In this document: piece by piece, positions 55,607-64,000 of the stretch
Position numbering within the stretch: the stretch's first letter is position 1
Layout of the letters: each line of letters starts with the position of its first letter
Assembly (NCBI GenBank): GCA_016182845.1
Contig: JACPFT010000020.1
Span: 62,001 to 126,000, forward strand
Direction: 5' to 3'
Length of the DNA stretch: 64,000 bases
Source: Gammaproteobacteria bacterium
GTDB taxonomy: Bacteria > Pseudomonadota > Gammaproteobacteria > Enterobacterales > Permianibacteraceae
Translations under genes and position numbers: made by a program
The notes under the pieces: generated by a model
Told to the model about the DNA's origin: nothing
Database searches by the model: none
What the model saw: the letters and a program-made list of their open reading frames with translations, nothing else

Positions 55607-56944
55607 TCAACGGATCTGGCCCGCCGGCCCGTAGTTCTTGAAGTTGGCCTTCTTGAACACCGAGTCGTACTGGTGCGAGAGCATATGCGCCTGCACCTGG
55701 GCCATGAAGTCCATGATGACCACCACGGTGATGAGCAGGGAAGTACCGCCGAAATAGAACGGAACATTCCAGAAGATGCGCATCACTTCCGGCAACAAGC
55801 ACACCAGGGTGATGTAGATCGCGCCGGCCAGAGTCAGGCGGGTCATCACCTTGTCGATGTACTTGCTGGTGCTTTCGCCCGGGCGGATACCCGGAATGAA
55901 GGCGCCGGACTTCTTCAGGTTATCGGCGGTCTCGCGCGGATTGAACACGAGGGCCGAATAGAAGAAGCAGAAGAAAATGATACCGGCCGTGTACATCAGG
56001 ATGTACAGCGGCTGGCCCGGGCTCAGCGCCAGGGACACGTCCTGCAGCCACTCGAAACCGGGGCGCTGACCGAACCACTGTGCCAGAGTGCCCGGGAACA
56101 GAATGATCGAGGAGGCGAAGATCGGAGGGATCACGCCGGCCATGTTGACCTTGAGGGGCAAATGGCTGGACTGGGCCTGCATCAGGCGGTTGCCCTGCTG
56201 ACGCTTGGCATAGTTCACCACGATACGACGCTGTCCGCGCTCCATGAACACCACGGCCGCCGTCACCGCCGCGATGATCACCAGGATGATCAGCAGGCTG
56301 ATGACGTTGATCTCGCCCAGGCGAGCCTGTTCGATGATCTGGCCGAGGGCTGGCGGCAGACCGGCGACGATGCCGCAGAAGATCAGCATGGAAATACCAT
56401 TGCCGATACCGCGCTCGTTGATCTGCTCGCCCAACCACATCAGGAACATGGTGCCGGTCACCAGGGACACGGCGGCCGTGAACACGAAGCCCATGCCCGG
56501 ATTAGGTACCAGGCCGGGCATCATGGTCGGCAGGCTGGAGGCGATACCGATGGACTGGAACGTGGCCAGGGCCAAAGTACCATACCGGGTGATCTGGTTG
56601 ATTTTGCGCCGTCCGGTCTCGCCCTCCTTCTTCATCTGCATCAGCTTGGGCTCAACATAGCCCAGGATCTGCACGATGATGGATGCCGAGATGTAAGGCA
56701 CAATGCCCAATGCGAACAAGGAAGCGCGCTCAAGCGCGCCGCCGGAGAACACATTGAACATCGCAAGCAGCGTGCCCTTCTGCTGTTCCATAAGCTGGGC
56801 CAACACGGTCGGATCGATCCCGGGAACCGGGATGAAGGAACCGACACGGAAGACCAGCAAGGCGCCCAGCAAGAAGAACAAGCGGCGCTTCAATTCCTGA
56901 AGGCCGCTTTTCGCGCTGCGCATATCCAGACCTGGATTCGCCAT
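55607..56944 (-). CDS. secY: Protein translocase channel subunit SecY
   Basis: A 445-residue protein with ten membrane helices forming the translocation pore powered by SecA (also in this window). It shows [23 protein letters not shown], the N-half plug region, [11 protein letters not shown] and the cytoplasmic loop REQRRIVV-like [15 protein letters not shown] that contacts SecA. It follows rplO by six bases. Confidence 0.98.
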   Translation of the reverse strand: MANPGLDMRSAKSGLQELKRRLFFLLGALLVFRVGSFIPVPGIDPTVLAQLMEQQKGTLLAMFNVFSGGALERASLFALGIVPYISASIIVQILGYVEPKLMQMKKEGETGRRKINQITRYGTLALATFQSIGIASSLPTMMPGLVPNPGMGFVFTAAVSLVTGTMFLMWLGEQINERGIGNGISMLIFCGIVAGLPPALGQIIEQARLGEINVISLLIILVIIAAVTAAVVFMERGQRRIVVNYAKRQQGNRLMQAQSSHLPLKVNMAGVIPPIFASSIILFPGTLAQWFGQRPGFEWLQDVSLALSPGQPLYILMYTAGIIFFCFFYSALVFNPRETADNLKKSGAFIPGIRPGESTSKYIDKVMTRLTLAGAIYITLVCLLPEVMRIFWNVPFYFGGTSLLITVVVIMDFMAQVQAHMLSHQYDSVFKKANFKNYGPAGQIR

Positions 56945-56950
56945 CAGCGT

Positions 56951-57385
56951 TTATTCCTCGACTTTGCCGCCAGCAGCAACGATGGCTTCGCGGGCACCCT
57001 TGGTGACCTTGACGCCGCGCACGGTAACCGGCTTGGCAATCGCGCCGGACAGCACGATCTTGGCGGTTTCCACGTCGTTACGCAGAACATTGGCAGCCTT
57101 GAGGCTCAGCAGATCCACCACGTCGCCTTCGACCTTGGCCAGCTCGGACAGACGCACTTCCGCGTGCTTCAGAGCGGCCAGGTTGGTGAAACCGAACTTG
57201 GGCAGACGGCGGTACATGGGCATCTGGCCGCCTTCGTAGCCGATCTTGGACATCAGACCGACACGAGAGGTCTGGCCCTTGTGGCCGCGACCAGCGGTCT
57301 TGCCGAGACCGGAGCCGATACCACGGCCCAGGCGGCGACGCTCTTTCTTGGAGCCTTCAGCCGGATGCAAATCATTCAGACGCAT
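56951..57385 (-). CDS. rplO: 50S ribosomal protein L15
   Basis: A 144-residue protein beginning [18 protein letters not shown] with the Gly-rich [19 protein letters not shown] and the [15 protein letters not shown] signature. It stabilises 23S domain II. It starts three bases after rpmD. Confidence 0.98.
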   Translation of the reverse strand: MRLNDLHPAEGSKKERRRLGRGIGSGLGKTAGRGHKGQTSRVGLMSKIGYEGGQMPMYRRLPKFGFTNLAALKHAEVRLSELAKVEGDVVDLLSLKAANVLRNDVETAKIVLSGAIAKPVTVRGVKVTKGAREAIVAAGGKVEE

Positions 57386-57388
57386 GGC

Positions 57389-57571
57389 TTATTCCTCAAC
57401 CTTTACCATGTAGTACACCTGGTTGATCATGCCGCGGTTGGCCGGAGTATCCAGCACTTCCACGGTATGACCAATGCGGCGCAGGCCCAGACCCTTGAGG
57501 GACTGGATGTGACGCGGCAAGCGAGCGATGCTCGACTTGGTCTGCGTGACTTTCAGAGTCTTGTTCGCCAT
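57389..57571 (-). CDS. rpmD: 50S ribosomal protein L30
   Basis: A 60-residue protein [19 protein letters not shown] followed by [12 protein letters not shown]. The start is ATG 57571, just after rpsE; a longer frame upstream is rpsE shadow. L30 is common to gammaproteobacteria at this place. Confidence 0.97.
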   Translation of the reverse strand: MANKTLKVTQTKSSIARLPRHIQSLKGLGLRRIGHTVEVLDTPANRGMINQVYYMVKVEE

Positions 57572-57576
57572 GGCGC

Positions 57577-58095
57577 TCACTCCAGGATTTCGCGCACGGA
57601 CTTGCCGCGCTTGGCCGCGATCGCTTCCGGCGAGGCCATCTTGGCCAGGCCCTTGACGGTGGCGCGCACGACGTTGACCGGGTTGGTGGAACCAATGGTC
57701 TTGGCCAGAATGTTGGTGATGCCGATCACTTCGCACACGGAGCGAACCGCACCGCCGGCGATGATCCCGGTACCTTCGGAGGCCGGCATCAGCATGACCG
57801 TGGAAGCGCCATGGTTGGCCTTCACCGGATGCTGAACCGTACCGCCATCGCGCAGATCAACGCTGATCATGTTGCGGCGGGCTTGTTCCATCGCCTTCTG
57901 GATCGCCTGGGGCACTTCACGCGCCTTGCCGCGGCCGAAGCCGATGCGGCCCTTGCCGTCGCCGACCACGGTCAGCGCGGTGAAGGCGAAGATACGACCA
58001 CCCTTGACGACCTTGGCGACGCGATTGACGTGCACCAGCTTCTCGATCATGCCGTCAGAATTATCGGCGGCTTGTCTTTGATCTCTGCTCATCAT
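57577..58095 (-). CDS. rpsE: 30S ribosomal protein S5
   Basis: A 172-residue protein with the S5 RNA-binding domain ([35 protein letters not shown]) and C-terminal [16 protein letters not shown]. It acts in decoding fidelity and translocation. Two adjacent ATG codons (58095 and 58092) are possible starts. Confidence 0.98.
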   Translation of the reverse strand: MMSRDQRQAADNSDGMIEKLVHVNRVAKVVKGGRIFAFTALTVVGDGKGRIGFGRGKAREVPQAIQKAMEQARRNMISVDLRDGGTVQHPVKANHGASTVMLMPASEGTGIIAGGAVRSVCEVIGITNILAKTIGSTNPVNVVRATVKGLAKMASPEAIAAKRGKSVREILE

Positions 58096-58102
58096 CTACC
58101 CC

Positions 58103-58456
58103 TTAGAACTTGAGGCCGGCTTCACGCGCGGCATCGGCCAGGGCCTGGACGCGGCCGTGATACAGGAAGCCGGCGCGATCGAAGGCGACGGCTTCAACGC
58201 CGGCCTTCAGAGCACGCTCGGCGACGGCCTTGCCCACCGCCTTGGCGGCGTCGGTGTTGCCGGTGTACTTGAGACCGGCGGCGATGTCTTTTTCGACAGT
58301 CGACGCACAGGCCAGCACATGGGCGCCATCGGCCGCGATCACCTGGGCATAGATGTGACGGGGGGTACGATGGACGACCAGACGTGTCGCACCCAGTTCT
58401 TTCATCTTGCAGCGCGAGCGAACGGCACGGCGCAGACGGGTTTCTTTCTTGTCCAT
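58103..58456 (-). CDS. rplR: 50S ribosomal protein L18
   Basis: A 117-residue 5S-rRNA-binding protein, [18 protein letters not shown] at the start and [20 protein letters not shown] near the end, the standard L18 signature. Length equals E. coli L18. Confidence 0.98.
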   Translation of the reverse strand: MDKKETRLRRAVRSRCKMKELGATRLVVHRTPRHIYAQVIAADGAHVLACASTVEKDIAAGLKYTGNTDAAKAVGKAVAERALKAGVEAVAFDRAGFLYHGRVQALADAAREAGLKF

Positions 58457-58467
58457 TGCCTAACCCC

Positions 58468-59004
58468 TTACTTTTTCTTCGCTTCTTTCAGACGAACAAC
58501 TTCGTCCGAATAGCGAACGCCTTTGCCCTTGTAGGGCTCCGGCGGACGGTAACCACGGATGTTGGCCGCGACCTGACCCACCTGCTGACGATCCACGCCC
58601 TTGACCAGAATTTCGGTCGCGGTCGGGGTTTCAACGGTGATGCCTTCGGGGACGGCGAACTCCACCGGGTGCGAGAAACCGAGGCTCAAGTTCAGCTTCT
58701 TACCCTGGGCCTGGGCCTTGTAGCCCACGCCGACGAGGTTCAGCTTACGCTCGAATCCGACGGACACACCCTTGACCATGTTGTTCAACAGGGCGCGGGC
58801 GGTGCCGGCCTGAATCCATGCATGGGGATGCTTCTCATCGACGAGCTGAACACGAGCTTCCTGGCCTTCCACAGCGACCGTGATGGTCGCGTGCAGACGG
58901 TGTTCCAGCGTGCCCTTGCCACCCTTGACGGTGAGCACATCACCGTTGAGGGTCACTTCCACGCCGGTCGGCAATGCGACCGGGCTCTTAGCAACACGAG
59001 ACAT
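58468..59004 (-). CDS. rplF: 50S ribosomal protein L6
   Basis: A 178-residue protein of two similar domains, starting [17 protein letters not shown] and with [20 protein letters not shown] and the PYKGKGVRY motif at the C-terminus. It lies by the GTPase centre and helps 50S assembly. Confidence 0.98.
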   Translation of the reverse strand: MSRVAKSPVALPTGVEVTLNGDVLTVKGGKGTLEHRLHATITVAVEGQEARVQLVDEKHPHAWIQAGTARALLNNMVKGVSVGFERKLNLVGVGYKAQAQGKKLNLSLGFSHPVEFAVPEGITVETPTATEILVKGVDRQQVGQVAANIRGYRPPEPYKGKGVRYSDEVVRLKEAKKK

Positions 59005-59016
59005 GTGGCGTTCTCC

Positions 59017-59415
59017 TTAGGACACGTAGGCCAGGACTTCACCGCCGTGGCCCGCAGCGCGAGCGGCGCGATCAGTCATGACGCCCTTGGAGGTGGAAAG
59101 GATAGCAATGCCCAGGCCGCCCATAACTTTCGGCAGCTCGTCCTTGCCCTTGTAGATACGCAGGCCCGGCTTGGACACGCGCTTGATTTCTTCGATGACC
59201 GCACGGCCCTGATAGTACTTCAGGGTCACGGTCAACGCCGGCTTACCGGAATTATCGACGCCCACGGCGTAGTCGGCGATATAGCCTTCGTCCTTGAGGA
59301 CTTTGGCAATCGCGACCTTGAGCTTAGCGGACGGCATGGTCACGGCGGCCATTTTGGCGCCCTGACCATTGCGGATGCGGGTCAGCATATCCGCGATCGG
59401 ATCTTGCATACTCAT
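59017..59415 (-). CDS. rpsH: 30S ribosomal protein S8
   Basis: A 132-residue protein with [16 protein letters not shown] and C-terminal [23 protein letters not shown]8 binds 16S helix 21 and in E. coli represses the spc operon by binding near rplE; that site was not examined by folding here. The start may be ATG 59415 or 59409. Confidence 0.98.
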   Translation of the reverse strand: MSMQDPIADMLTRIRNGQGAKMAAVTMPSAKLKVAIAKVLKDEGYIADYAVGVDNSGKPALTVTLKYYQGRAVIEEIKRVSKPGLRIYKGKDELPKVMGGLGIAILSTSKGVMTDRAARAAGHGGEVLAYVS

Positions 59416-59435
59416 TGTTCAGTGTCTCCCAATGC

Positions 59436-59741
59436 TTACCAGCTGGCCTTGACCAGGCCCGGGATATCGCCGCGCATCATGGCTTCGCGCAGCTTGATTC
59501 GGCTCAGGCCGAACTTGCCGACGTAACCGTGCGGACGGCCGGTGATCGCGCAGCGATTGCGCTGACGGGACGGGCTAGCGTCGCGCGGCAGCTTCTGCAG
59601 CTTGATCACGGCTTCCCAGCGGGCTTCATCGCTGGTGTTGGGATTGTTGATGATCGCCTTCAGTTCGGCACGCTTGGTGGCGAACTTGGCGACCGTCTTG
59701 GCGCGCTTCAGTTCGCGCTCAATCATAGAAGTCTTAGCCAT
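59436..59741 (-). CDS. rpsN: 30S ribosomal protein S14 (zinc-free type)
   Basis: A 101-residue protein [15 protein letters not shown] with [20 protein letters not shown]. It is the long form without the CxxC zinc pairs, as in most gammaproteobacteria. It lies in the 30S head. Confidence 0.98.
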   Translation of the reverse strand: MAKTSMIERELKRAKTVAKFATKRAELKAIINNPNTSDEARWEAVIKLQKLPRDASPSRQRNRCAITGRPHGYVGKFGLSRIKLREAMMRGDIPGLVKASW

Positions 59742-59752
59742 GACCTTATCCC

Positions 59753-60292
59753 TTAGTTACGGAACGGGAACTTGAAGGCATCGAGCAGGGCACGAGCTTC
59801 TTCGTCGGTTTTGGCAGTGGTGGTAATGGTGATATCCATACCGCGCACAGCATCGACCTTGTCGTAGTCGATTTCCGGGAAGATGATCTGCTCTTTAACG
59901 CCCATGCTGTAGTTGCCGCGACCGTCGAAGGAACGCGGGTTCAAGCCACGGAAGTCGCGCACGCGCGGCAGCGAGATGGCGATCAGGCGATCCAGGAATT
60001 CCCACATGCGCTCGCCGCGCAGGGTCACCTTGGCACCGATCGGATAGCCATCACGAATCTTGAAGCCAGCGATGGACTTACGAGCCTTGGTCACGACCGG
60101 CTTCTGGCCGGTGATGGCAGCGAGGTCCGCGCAGGCATGTTCAAGAATTTTCTTATCGCCCACTGCCTCACCCAGACCCATATTCAATGTGATCTTAGTG
60201 ATCCGCGGGACTTGCATGACAGAGGCAAAGCCGAACTTCTCTTTCAGAGAGCCGGTTACCTGATCACGGTAGTAGTCGTGCAGTTTCGCCAT
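59753..60292 (-). CDS. rplE: 50S ribosomal protein L5
   Basis: A 179-residue 5S-rRNA-binding protein, the same length as E. coli L5. It shows [30 protein letters not shown] and [19 protein letters not shown]. The start is ATG 60292 with GGTGA eight bases upstream; the GTG at 60307 is rejected. Confidence 0.98.
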   Translation of the reverse strand: MAKLHDYYRDQVTGSLKEKFGFASVMQVPRITKITLNMGLGEAVGDKKILEHACADLAAITGQKPVVTKARKSIAGFKIRDGYPIGAKVTLRGERMWEFLDRLIAISLPRVRDFRGLNPRSFDGRGNYSMGVKEQIIFPEIDYDKVDAVRGMDITITTTAKTDEEARALLDAFKFPFRN

Positions 60293-60307
60293 GGTTTTTG
60301 TCACCAA

Positions 60308-60622
60308 TTAGTCAATCTGTTGGCCGTTGGACTTGAAAACGCGCACTTTCTTGCCGTCTTCGAGCACCTTGATACCGACCTTGTCAGCCTTGCCCGTCGC
60401 CGGGTTGAGCAGAGCCACATTGGAGATGTGGATGCCGGCTTCCTTCTCAACGATACCGCCGGTACGGCCCAGGGCCGGGTTCGGCTTGGTATGACGCTTC
60501 ACGAGGTTGACACCGCCCACGACGACACGGTCGTTGGACAGCACGCGGACAACTTTGCCGCGGCTACCCTTGTCCTTGCCGGCGATGACGATGACTTCGT
60601 CTTCACGCTTGATCTTGCGCAT
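60308..60622 (-). CDS. rplX: 50S ribosomal protein L24
   Basis: A 104-residue KOW-domain protein, [20 protein letters not shown] at the start, an assembly initiator binding the 5' end of 23S rRNA. It lies between rplN and rplE with short gaps. Confidence 0.98.
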   Translation of the reverse strand: MRKIKREDEVIVIAGKDKGSRGKVVRVLSNDRVVVGGVNLVKRHTKPNPALGRTGGIVEKEAGIHISNVALLNPATGKADKVGIKVLEDGKKVRVFKSNGQQID

Positions 60623-60633
60623 GTCAGCCTCTC

Positions 60634-61002
60634 TTACAGCACTTCCGGAGCCAGGGACACGATCTTCATGAACTTCTCAGTACGCAGCTCGCGCGTCACG
60701 GGTCCAAAAATACGGGTACCAATCGGTTCCAGTTTGTTGTTGAGCAACACGGCAGCGTTGCTATCGAAGCGGATGAGGGAACCATCCGGACGACGCACGC
60801 CCTTACGGGTACGTACGACGACGGCATTCACCACATCGCCCTTCTTCACTTTGCCTCGCGGGATCGCGTCCTTCACGCTGCACTTGATGACATCACCAAT
60901 TGCGGCATAACGACGGTGCGAACCCCCCAAGACCTTGATACACATGACTTCGCGTGCGCCGGAATTATCGGCGACGTCCAGTCGGCTCTGCATTTGGATC
61001 AT
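60634..61002 (-). CDS. rplN: 50S ribosomal protein L14
   Basis: A 122-residue protein [19 protein letters not shown] with [20 protein letters not shown]. It forms bridge B8 with the 30S subunit. It is the first gene of the spc operon; a promoter-like sequence and a hairpin lie upstream in the 208-bp gap to rpsQ. Confidence 0.98.
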   Translation of the reverse strand: MIQMQSRLDVADNSGAREVMCIKVLGGSHRRYAAIGDVIKCSVKDAIPRGKVKKGDVVNAVVVRTRKGVRRPDGSLIRFDSNAAVLLNNKLEPIGTRIFGPVTRELRTEKFMKIVSLAPEVL

Positions 61003-61029
61003 GGATCTTCTCCGCCTTCAAACGCCAAA

Positions 61030-61049
61030 GTCCTGGCGTGTGCCAGGAC
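61030..61049 (-). other. Leader hairpin before rplN
   Basis: Perfect 8-bp arms GTCCTGGC (61030-61037) and GCCAGGAC (61042-61049) with a 4-nt loop lie between the predicted spc promoter and rplN. No T-run follows, so it is more likely an mRNA leader structure than a terminator. Confidence 0.5.
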
Positions 61050-61060
61050 AAAGGCGCAAG

Positions 61061-61089
61061 AGTATAGCACCGATCAAAAATAAGAGTAA
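61061..61089 (-). promoter_or_regulatory. Promoter of the spc operon (before rplN)
   Basis: On the minus strand an extended -10 TGCTATACT (core 61066-61061) has a weak -35 TTACTC (61089-61084) 17 bp upstream. E. coli also starts the spc operon between rpsQ and rplN. Confidence 0.65.
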
Positions 61090-61095
61090 AAGGAA

Positions 61096-61200
61096 GTTTC
61101 CTTCCCCCTACCCCGTCAACTGCGCGAGTCGCGCAGCGACCCCCTCCTTGATACCCTCTCCCCGCAAGCGGGAGAGGGGGGACCGCACCAAAGGCGCGGT
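61096..61200. repeat. Composite palindromic (REP-like) element between S10 and spc operons
   Basis: Successive stem-loops lie in the rpsQ-rplN gap: one around 61120-61136 (CTGCGCGA/TCGCGCAG), one at 61154-61178 (CCCTCTCC...GGGAGAGGG around GCAA) and ACCGC/GCGGT near 61182-61200. The CCCTCTCCC-type palindrome is a frequent dispersed intergenic repeat in proteobacteria. It may also end the S10 operon transcript. Confidence 0.65.
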
Positions 61201-61210
61201 GGGAGAGGTC

Positions 61211-61471
61211 TTACTTGGCGCGTTCGACGATCTCGACCAGGCGCCAGGCCTTGGTCTTGGAAATCGGACGGCCTTCAGCGATACGGACAACATCGCCCTC
61301 ATGGCATTCATTGTTCTCATCGTGCGCATGGAACTTCGTGCTGCGCTTGATGATCTTGCCATACAGGGGATGTTGAACCTGGCGTTCGACCAGCACCGTG
61401 ATGGTCTTATCCATCTTGTTGCTGACGACCTTACCCTCGAGGGTACGCTGGACTTTGGTGTTTTCGCTCAT
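61211..61471 (-). CDS. rpsQ: 30S ribosomal protein S17
   Basis: An 86-residue OB-fold protein with [20 protein letters not shown] and [19 protein letters not shown]. The start is ATG 61471, sharing a base with the rpmC stop; a GTG one codon upstream is less likely. It is the last gene of the S10 operon. Confidence 0.98.
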   Translation of the reverse strand: MSENTKVQRTLEGKVVSNKMDKTITVLVERQVQHPLYGKIIKRSTKFHAHDENNECHEGDVVRIAEGRPISKTKAWRLVEIVERAK

Positions 61472-61662
61472 CACGCACTCACCTTCTGATGCAGGACAGT
61501 CTTGACGCGCGCGATGTTACGGCGCACGTCCTTCAGCAGGTGGTTGCGAGCGAGCTGACCAGTCGCATGCTGCATGCGCAGCTTGAACTGTTCCTTCAGC
61601 AGGTCGAGCAGCTCGGTCTTGAGCTCATCGACGCTCTTATTGCGGAGTTCAGTCGCGTTCAT
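61471..61662 (-). CDS. rpmC: 50S ribosomal protein L29
   Basis: A 63-residue helical protein, [20 protein letters not shown] with [12 protein letters not shown], at the tunnel exit. It overlaps rplP by one base and rpsQ by one base. Confidence 0.97.
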   Translation of the reverse strand: MNATELRNKSVDELKTELLDLLKEQFKLRMQHATGQLARNHLLKDVRRNIARVKTVLHQKVSA

Positions 61663-62075
61663 TACATCACCGTGCGAATAACAAAGGTGGTCTTCAAGGG
61701 CAGCTTGTCGGCAGCCAGGGCGAAAGCTTCGCGCGCCAGCTCTTCGGAGATGCCTTCCACTTCATAGATCATGCGACCCGGCTGGATCTGGGCAACCCAG
61801 TATTCCACGGGACCTTTACCTTTACCCATACGCACTTCGAGAGGCTTCTTGGTAATGGGCTTGTCCGGGAACACACGGATATAGACCTTGCCGGCGCGCT
61901 TCATCTTACGGGAGATGCAGCGGCGGGCGGCTTCGATCTGGCGTGCCGTCAGACGACCGAAATCGGTCGACTTCAGACCGTACTCACCGAAACTGACCTT
62001 GTTGGCAGTCGTGGCGAGGCCGGAGTTACGGCCCTTATGGACCTTACGGAATTTGGTACGTTTCGGCTGTAGCAT
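61662..62075 (-). CDS. rplP: 50S ribosomal protein L16
   Basis: A 137-residue protein [17 protein letters not shown] with [19 protein letters not shown] and [13 protein letters not shown]. It binds near the A site and is needed for peptidyl transfer. Confidence 0.98.
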   Translation of the reverse strand: MLQPKRTKFRKVHKGRNSGLATTANKVSFGEYGLKSTDFGRLTARQIEAARRCISRKMKRAGKVYIRVFPDKPITKKPLEVRMGKGKGPVEYWVAQIQPGRMIYEVEGISEELAREAFALAADKLPLKTTFVIRTVM

Positions 62076-62080
62076 GGTAA

Positions 62081-62830
62081 TTACTCCTTGCTGCCACGAC
62101 GGTCGTCACGACGGCCGCCACGGTTTTCACGGCCTTCACGACCCGCCGGACGCTTCGGCTTCTGTTCGACCGGAGCGGCTTCGTTCACGGAAACCTGACC
62201 GGCGCCCAGCACTTCACCCTTGAAGATCCAGACCTTGACGCCAATGACGCCGTAGGTGGTGTGAGCTTCGGAGGTGTTGTAATCGATGTCGGCGCGCAGG
62301 GTGTGCAGGGGCACACGGCCTTCGCGGTACCACTCGGTACGGGCGATTTCAGCGCCGCCCAGACGGCCGGACACTTCGATCTTGATGCCCTTGGCACCGA
62401 TGCGTAGCGCGTTCTGCACGGCACGCTTCATGGCGCGACGGAACATGATGCGCTTTTCCAGCTGCTGGGCGACGGAGTCGGCCACCAGCTTGGCATCGAT
62501 CTCGGGCTTGCGCACTTCTTCGATGTTGATGTGCGTCGGCACGCCAGCGATGTCGGCCACCTTCTTGCGCAGCTTCTCGATGTCCTCACCCTTCTTACCG
62601 ATGATCACGCCCGGGCGGGCGGAATGCACGGTCACGCGCAGGCTCTTGGCCGGGCGTTCGATGGTGATCTTGGACACGGAGGCAGCAGCCAGTTCCTTGT
62701 TCAGAAACTTGCGGATGTCCCAGTCGTTCTTGACGTACTTGGCGAAATCGCCCTTCTCGGCGAACCAGGTGGAGTTCCAATCCTTGACGATGCCAAGGCG
62801 GATACCCACCGGATGAACTTTCTGACCCAT
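62081..62830 (-). CDS. rpsC: 30S ribosomal protein S3
   Basis: A 249-residue protein: [15 protein letters not shown], a KH domain ([20 protein letters not shown]), the C-terminal S3 domain and a basic/acidic tail [16 protein letters not shown] somewhat longer than in E. coli (233 residues). It lines the mRNA entry channel. Confidence 0.98.
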   Translation of the reverse strand: MGQKVHPVGIRLGIVKDWNSTWFAEKGDFAKYVKNDWDIRKFLNKELAAASVSKITIERPAKSLRVTVHSARPGVIIGKKGEDIEKLRKKVADIAGVPTHINIEEVRKPEIDAKLVADSVAQQLEKRIMFRRAMKRAVQNALRIGAKGIKIEVSGRLGGAEIARTEWYREGRVPLHTLRADIDYNTSEAHTTYGVIGVKVWIFKGEVLGAGQVSVNEAAPVEQKPKRPAGREGRENRGGRRDDRRGSKE

Positions 62831-62843
62831 TATTCAGATCCTC

Positions 62844-63176
62844 TTACTTGTCCGCGACCAGGACCGTGATGTGGCAGGTACGCTTGGTGATGCGATCACC
62901 GCGACCCTTTGCACGAGCCATCATGCGCTTCAGGCTCGATCCCTCATCAACCATGATGGTCTTGACCTTCAGATCGTCGATGTCGGCACCTTCGTTGTGC
63001 TCGGCATTGGCGATCGCGGACAGCAGCACCTTACGCACCAGCTCGGCGGCCTTCTTCGGGCTATAGGCCAGAATGTCCAGGGCCTTGCCGACCGGCTTGC
63101 CGCGAACCAGGTCCGCAACCAGTCGAGCCTTCTGGGCCGAGGTGCGGGCGCCCTTATGAATCGCAATAGCTTCCAT
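62844..63176 (-). CDS. rplV: 50S ribosomal protein L22
   Basis: A 110-residue protein, as in E. coli, [20 protein letters not shown] with the C-terminal beta hairpin [20 protein letters not shown] that reaches into the exit tunnel. ATG 63176 follows AGAGG by about eight bases and is preferred over the GTG at 63185. Confidence 0.97.
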   Translation of the reverse strand: MEAIAIHKGARTSAQKARLVADLVRGKPVGKALDILAYSPKKAAELVRKVLLSAIANAEHNEGADIDDLKVKTIMVDEGSSLKRMMARAKGRGDRITKRTCHITVLVADK

Positions 63177-63188
63177 AGTCCTCACCTC

Positions 63189-63467
63189 TTACTTCTTCTT
63201 GGCCTTCTTATCGGCCGCGTGGCCTTTGAAGGTACGGGTCGGAGCAAATTCACCCAGCTTGTGACCGACCATTTCTTCGGACACAAACACCGGCACGTGA
63301 ACTTTGCCGTTGTGCACGGCGATGGTCATACCGACCATATCCGGCAGAATCATGGAACGGCGCGACCAGGTCTTGATCGGCTTCTTGCTCGCGGTGCTGG
63401 CCTGGGTTTCCACCTTCTTCAGGAGGTGCAGGTCAACGAACGGGCCTTTCTTTAAAGAACGTGGCAC
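63189..63467 (-). CDS. rpsS: 30S ribosomal protein S19
   Basis: A 92-residue protein [19 protein letters not shown] with [20 protein letters not shown] and [14 protein letters not shown]. It lies in the 30S head near bridge B1a. It follows rplB by 12 bases. Confidence 0.98.
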   Translation of the reverse strand: MPRSLKKGPFVDLHLLKKVETQASTASKKPIKTWSRRSMILPDMVGMTIAVHNGKVHVPVFVSEEMVGHKLGEFAPTRTFKGHAADKKAKKK

Positions 63468-63479
63468 GATTCAATCCTC

Positions 63480-64000
63480 TTACGCTTTGTTCCGACGACG
63501 GACGATAAGCTTATCGGTCCGCTTGTTGTTACGGGTCTTGAGGCCCTTAGCCTGCTGGCCCCACGGCGAAACCGGGTGTTTGCCACAGGTACGACCCTCA
63601 CCACCACCATGCGGGTGGTCGACCGGGTTCATGGCGGTACCACGAACGGTCGGACGGATACCGATCCAGCGCTTGGCGCCAGCCTTACCGAACTTCTTCA
63701 GGCTGTGCTCGTTGTTGCCCACTTCACCGAGGGTGGCGCGGCAATCAACCGGAACCTTGCGCATTTCGCCGGAACGCAGACGCAGGGTCACATAGCCGCC
63801 TTCGCGGGCAACGATCTGCACGGCGGCGCCGGCGGAACGAGCCAACTGAGCACCCTTGCCCGGCTTCATTTCGATGCAATGCACGGTCATACCGACCGGG
63901 ATATTGCGCATCGGCAGGCAGTTGCCGGACTTGATGGGGGCATCGACACCGTTGAACACGGTGTCGCCGACCTTCATGTCGCGAGCGGCGATGATGTAAC
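63480..64000 (-). CDS. rplB: 50S ribosomal protein L2 (N-terminal part outside window)
   Basis: About 173 C-terminal residues of L2 (usually about 275); the frame runs off the right edge with [14 protein letters not shown]. Core motifs [14 protein letters not shown] and [16 protein letters not shown] are present, including the conserved His near the peptidyl transferase centre. The S10 operon continues beyond the window. Confidence 0.97.
   Translation of the reverse strand, partial: YIIAARDMKVGDTVFNGVDAPIKSGNCLPMRNIPVGMTVHCIEMKPGKGAQLARSAGAAVQIVAREGGYVTLRLRSGEMRKVPVDCRATLGEVGNNEHSLKKFGKAGAKRWIGIRPTVRGTAMNPVDHPHGGGEGRTCGKHPVSPWGQQAKGLKTRNNKRTDKLIVRRRNKA

Overview
The window looks like a chromosomal segment of a gammaproteobacterium with a GC-rich core genome. 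The evidence is the gene order pilB-pilC-pilD-coaE-yacG, then a nudix/ThiE-like fusion, secA, an M23 peptidase, lpxC and the complete dcw cluster, with rnpB next to mraZ. MurE carries the meso-diaminopimelate motif DNPR. The order ssb / YajR-type MFS / uvrA followed by the alpha, spc and S10 ribosomal operons recalls Pseudomonas and its relatives. The genus cannot be named from sequence alone.

Layout. Positions 1-7740 are a visibly AT-richer surface-glycan cluster, all on the plus strand. It holds a TMTC-like membrane protein cut by the window edge, a polyprenyl-phosphate-sugar-synthase-like GT2, a TagD-like cytidylyltransferase, a Wzx-type flippase, a TagB/TagF-like glycerophosphotransferase and two GT4 enzymes. 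Positions 7771-12521 carry pilB, pilC, pilD, coaE and yacG. An 84-bp inverted-repeat element fills the gap to the convergent nudix/ThiE-like gene. From 13758 to 36868 the minus strand carries secA, an M23 peptidase, lpxC and then, read in transcription order from the right, mraZ-rsmH-ftsL-ftsI-murE-murF-mraY-murD-ftsW-murG-murC-ddl-ftsQ-ftsA-ftsZ. A sigma70-like promoter and three MraZ-type boxes precede mraZ. rnpB (minus strand) and palindromic repeats follow.

Positions 37977-50253 hold an orphan 1422-residue hybrid histidine kinase, a small duplicated 82-residue protein, ssb, a YajR-like MFS transporter, uvrA and a secreted Asp-box beta-propeller protein preceded by a CRP-like palindrome. 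A diheme cytochrome c peroxidase-like protein with an Ig-like N-terminal domain is convergent with the propeller gene. From 52340 to the right edge the minus strand carries rplQ-rpoA-rpsD-rpsK-rpsM, rpmJ, secY-rplO-rpmD-rpsE-rplR-rplF-rpsH-rpsN-rplE-rplX-rplN and rpsQ-rpmC-rplP-rpsC-rplV-rpsS-rplB (cut). Promoter-like sequences lie before rpsM and before rplN, and a terminator-like hairpin lies between secY and rpmJ.

How the parts fit together. The dcw genes supply lipid II synthesis (MurC-G, MraY, Ddl) and the divisome (FtsL, I, W, Q, A, Z), mostly as start/stop-overlapping genes implying one long transcript. The most unusual items are the teichoic-acid-like gene set beside the type IV pilus genes, the roughly 185-residue acidic cytoplasmic extension on FtsW with repeated Pro-Trp-Glu motifs, the terminator-like hairpin between ftsA and ftsZ, and the secreted propeller/diheme pair between uvrA and rplQ. 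I saw no CRISPR array, tRNA, rRNA, transposase or phage gene.
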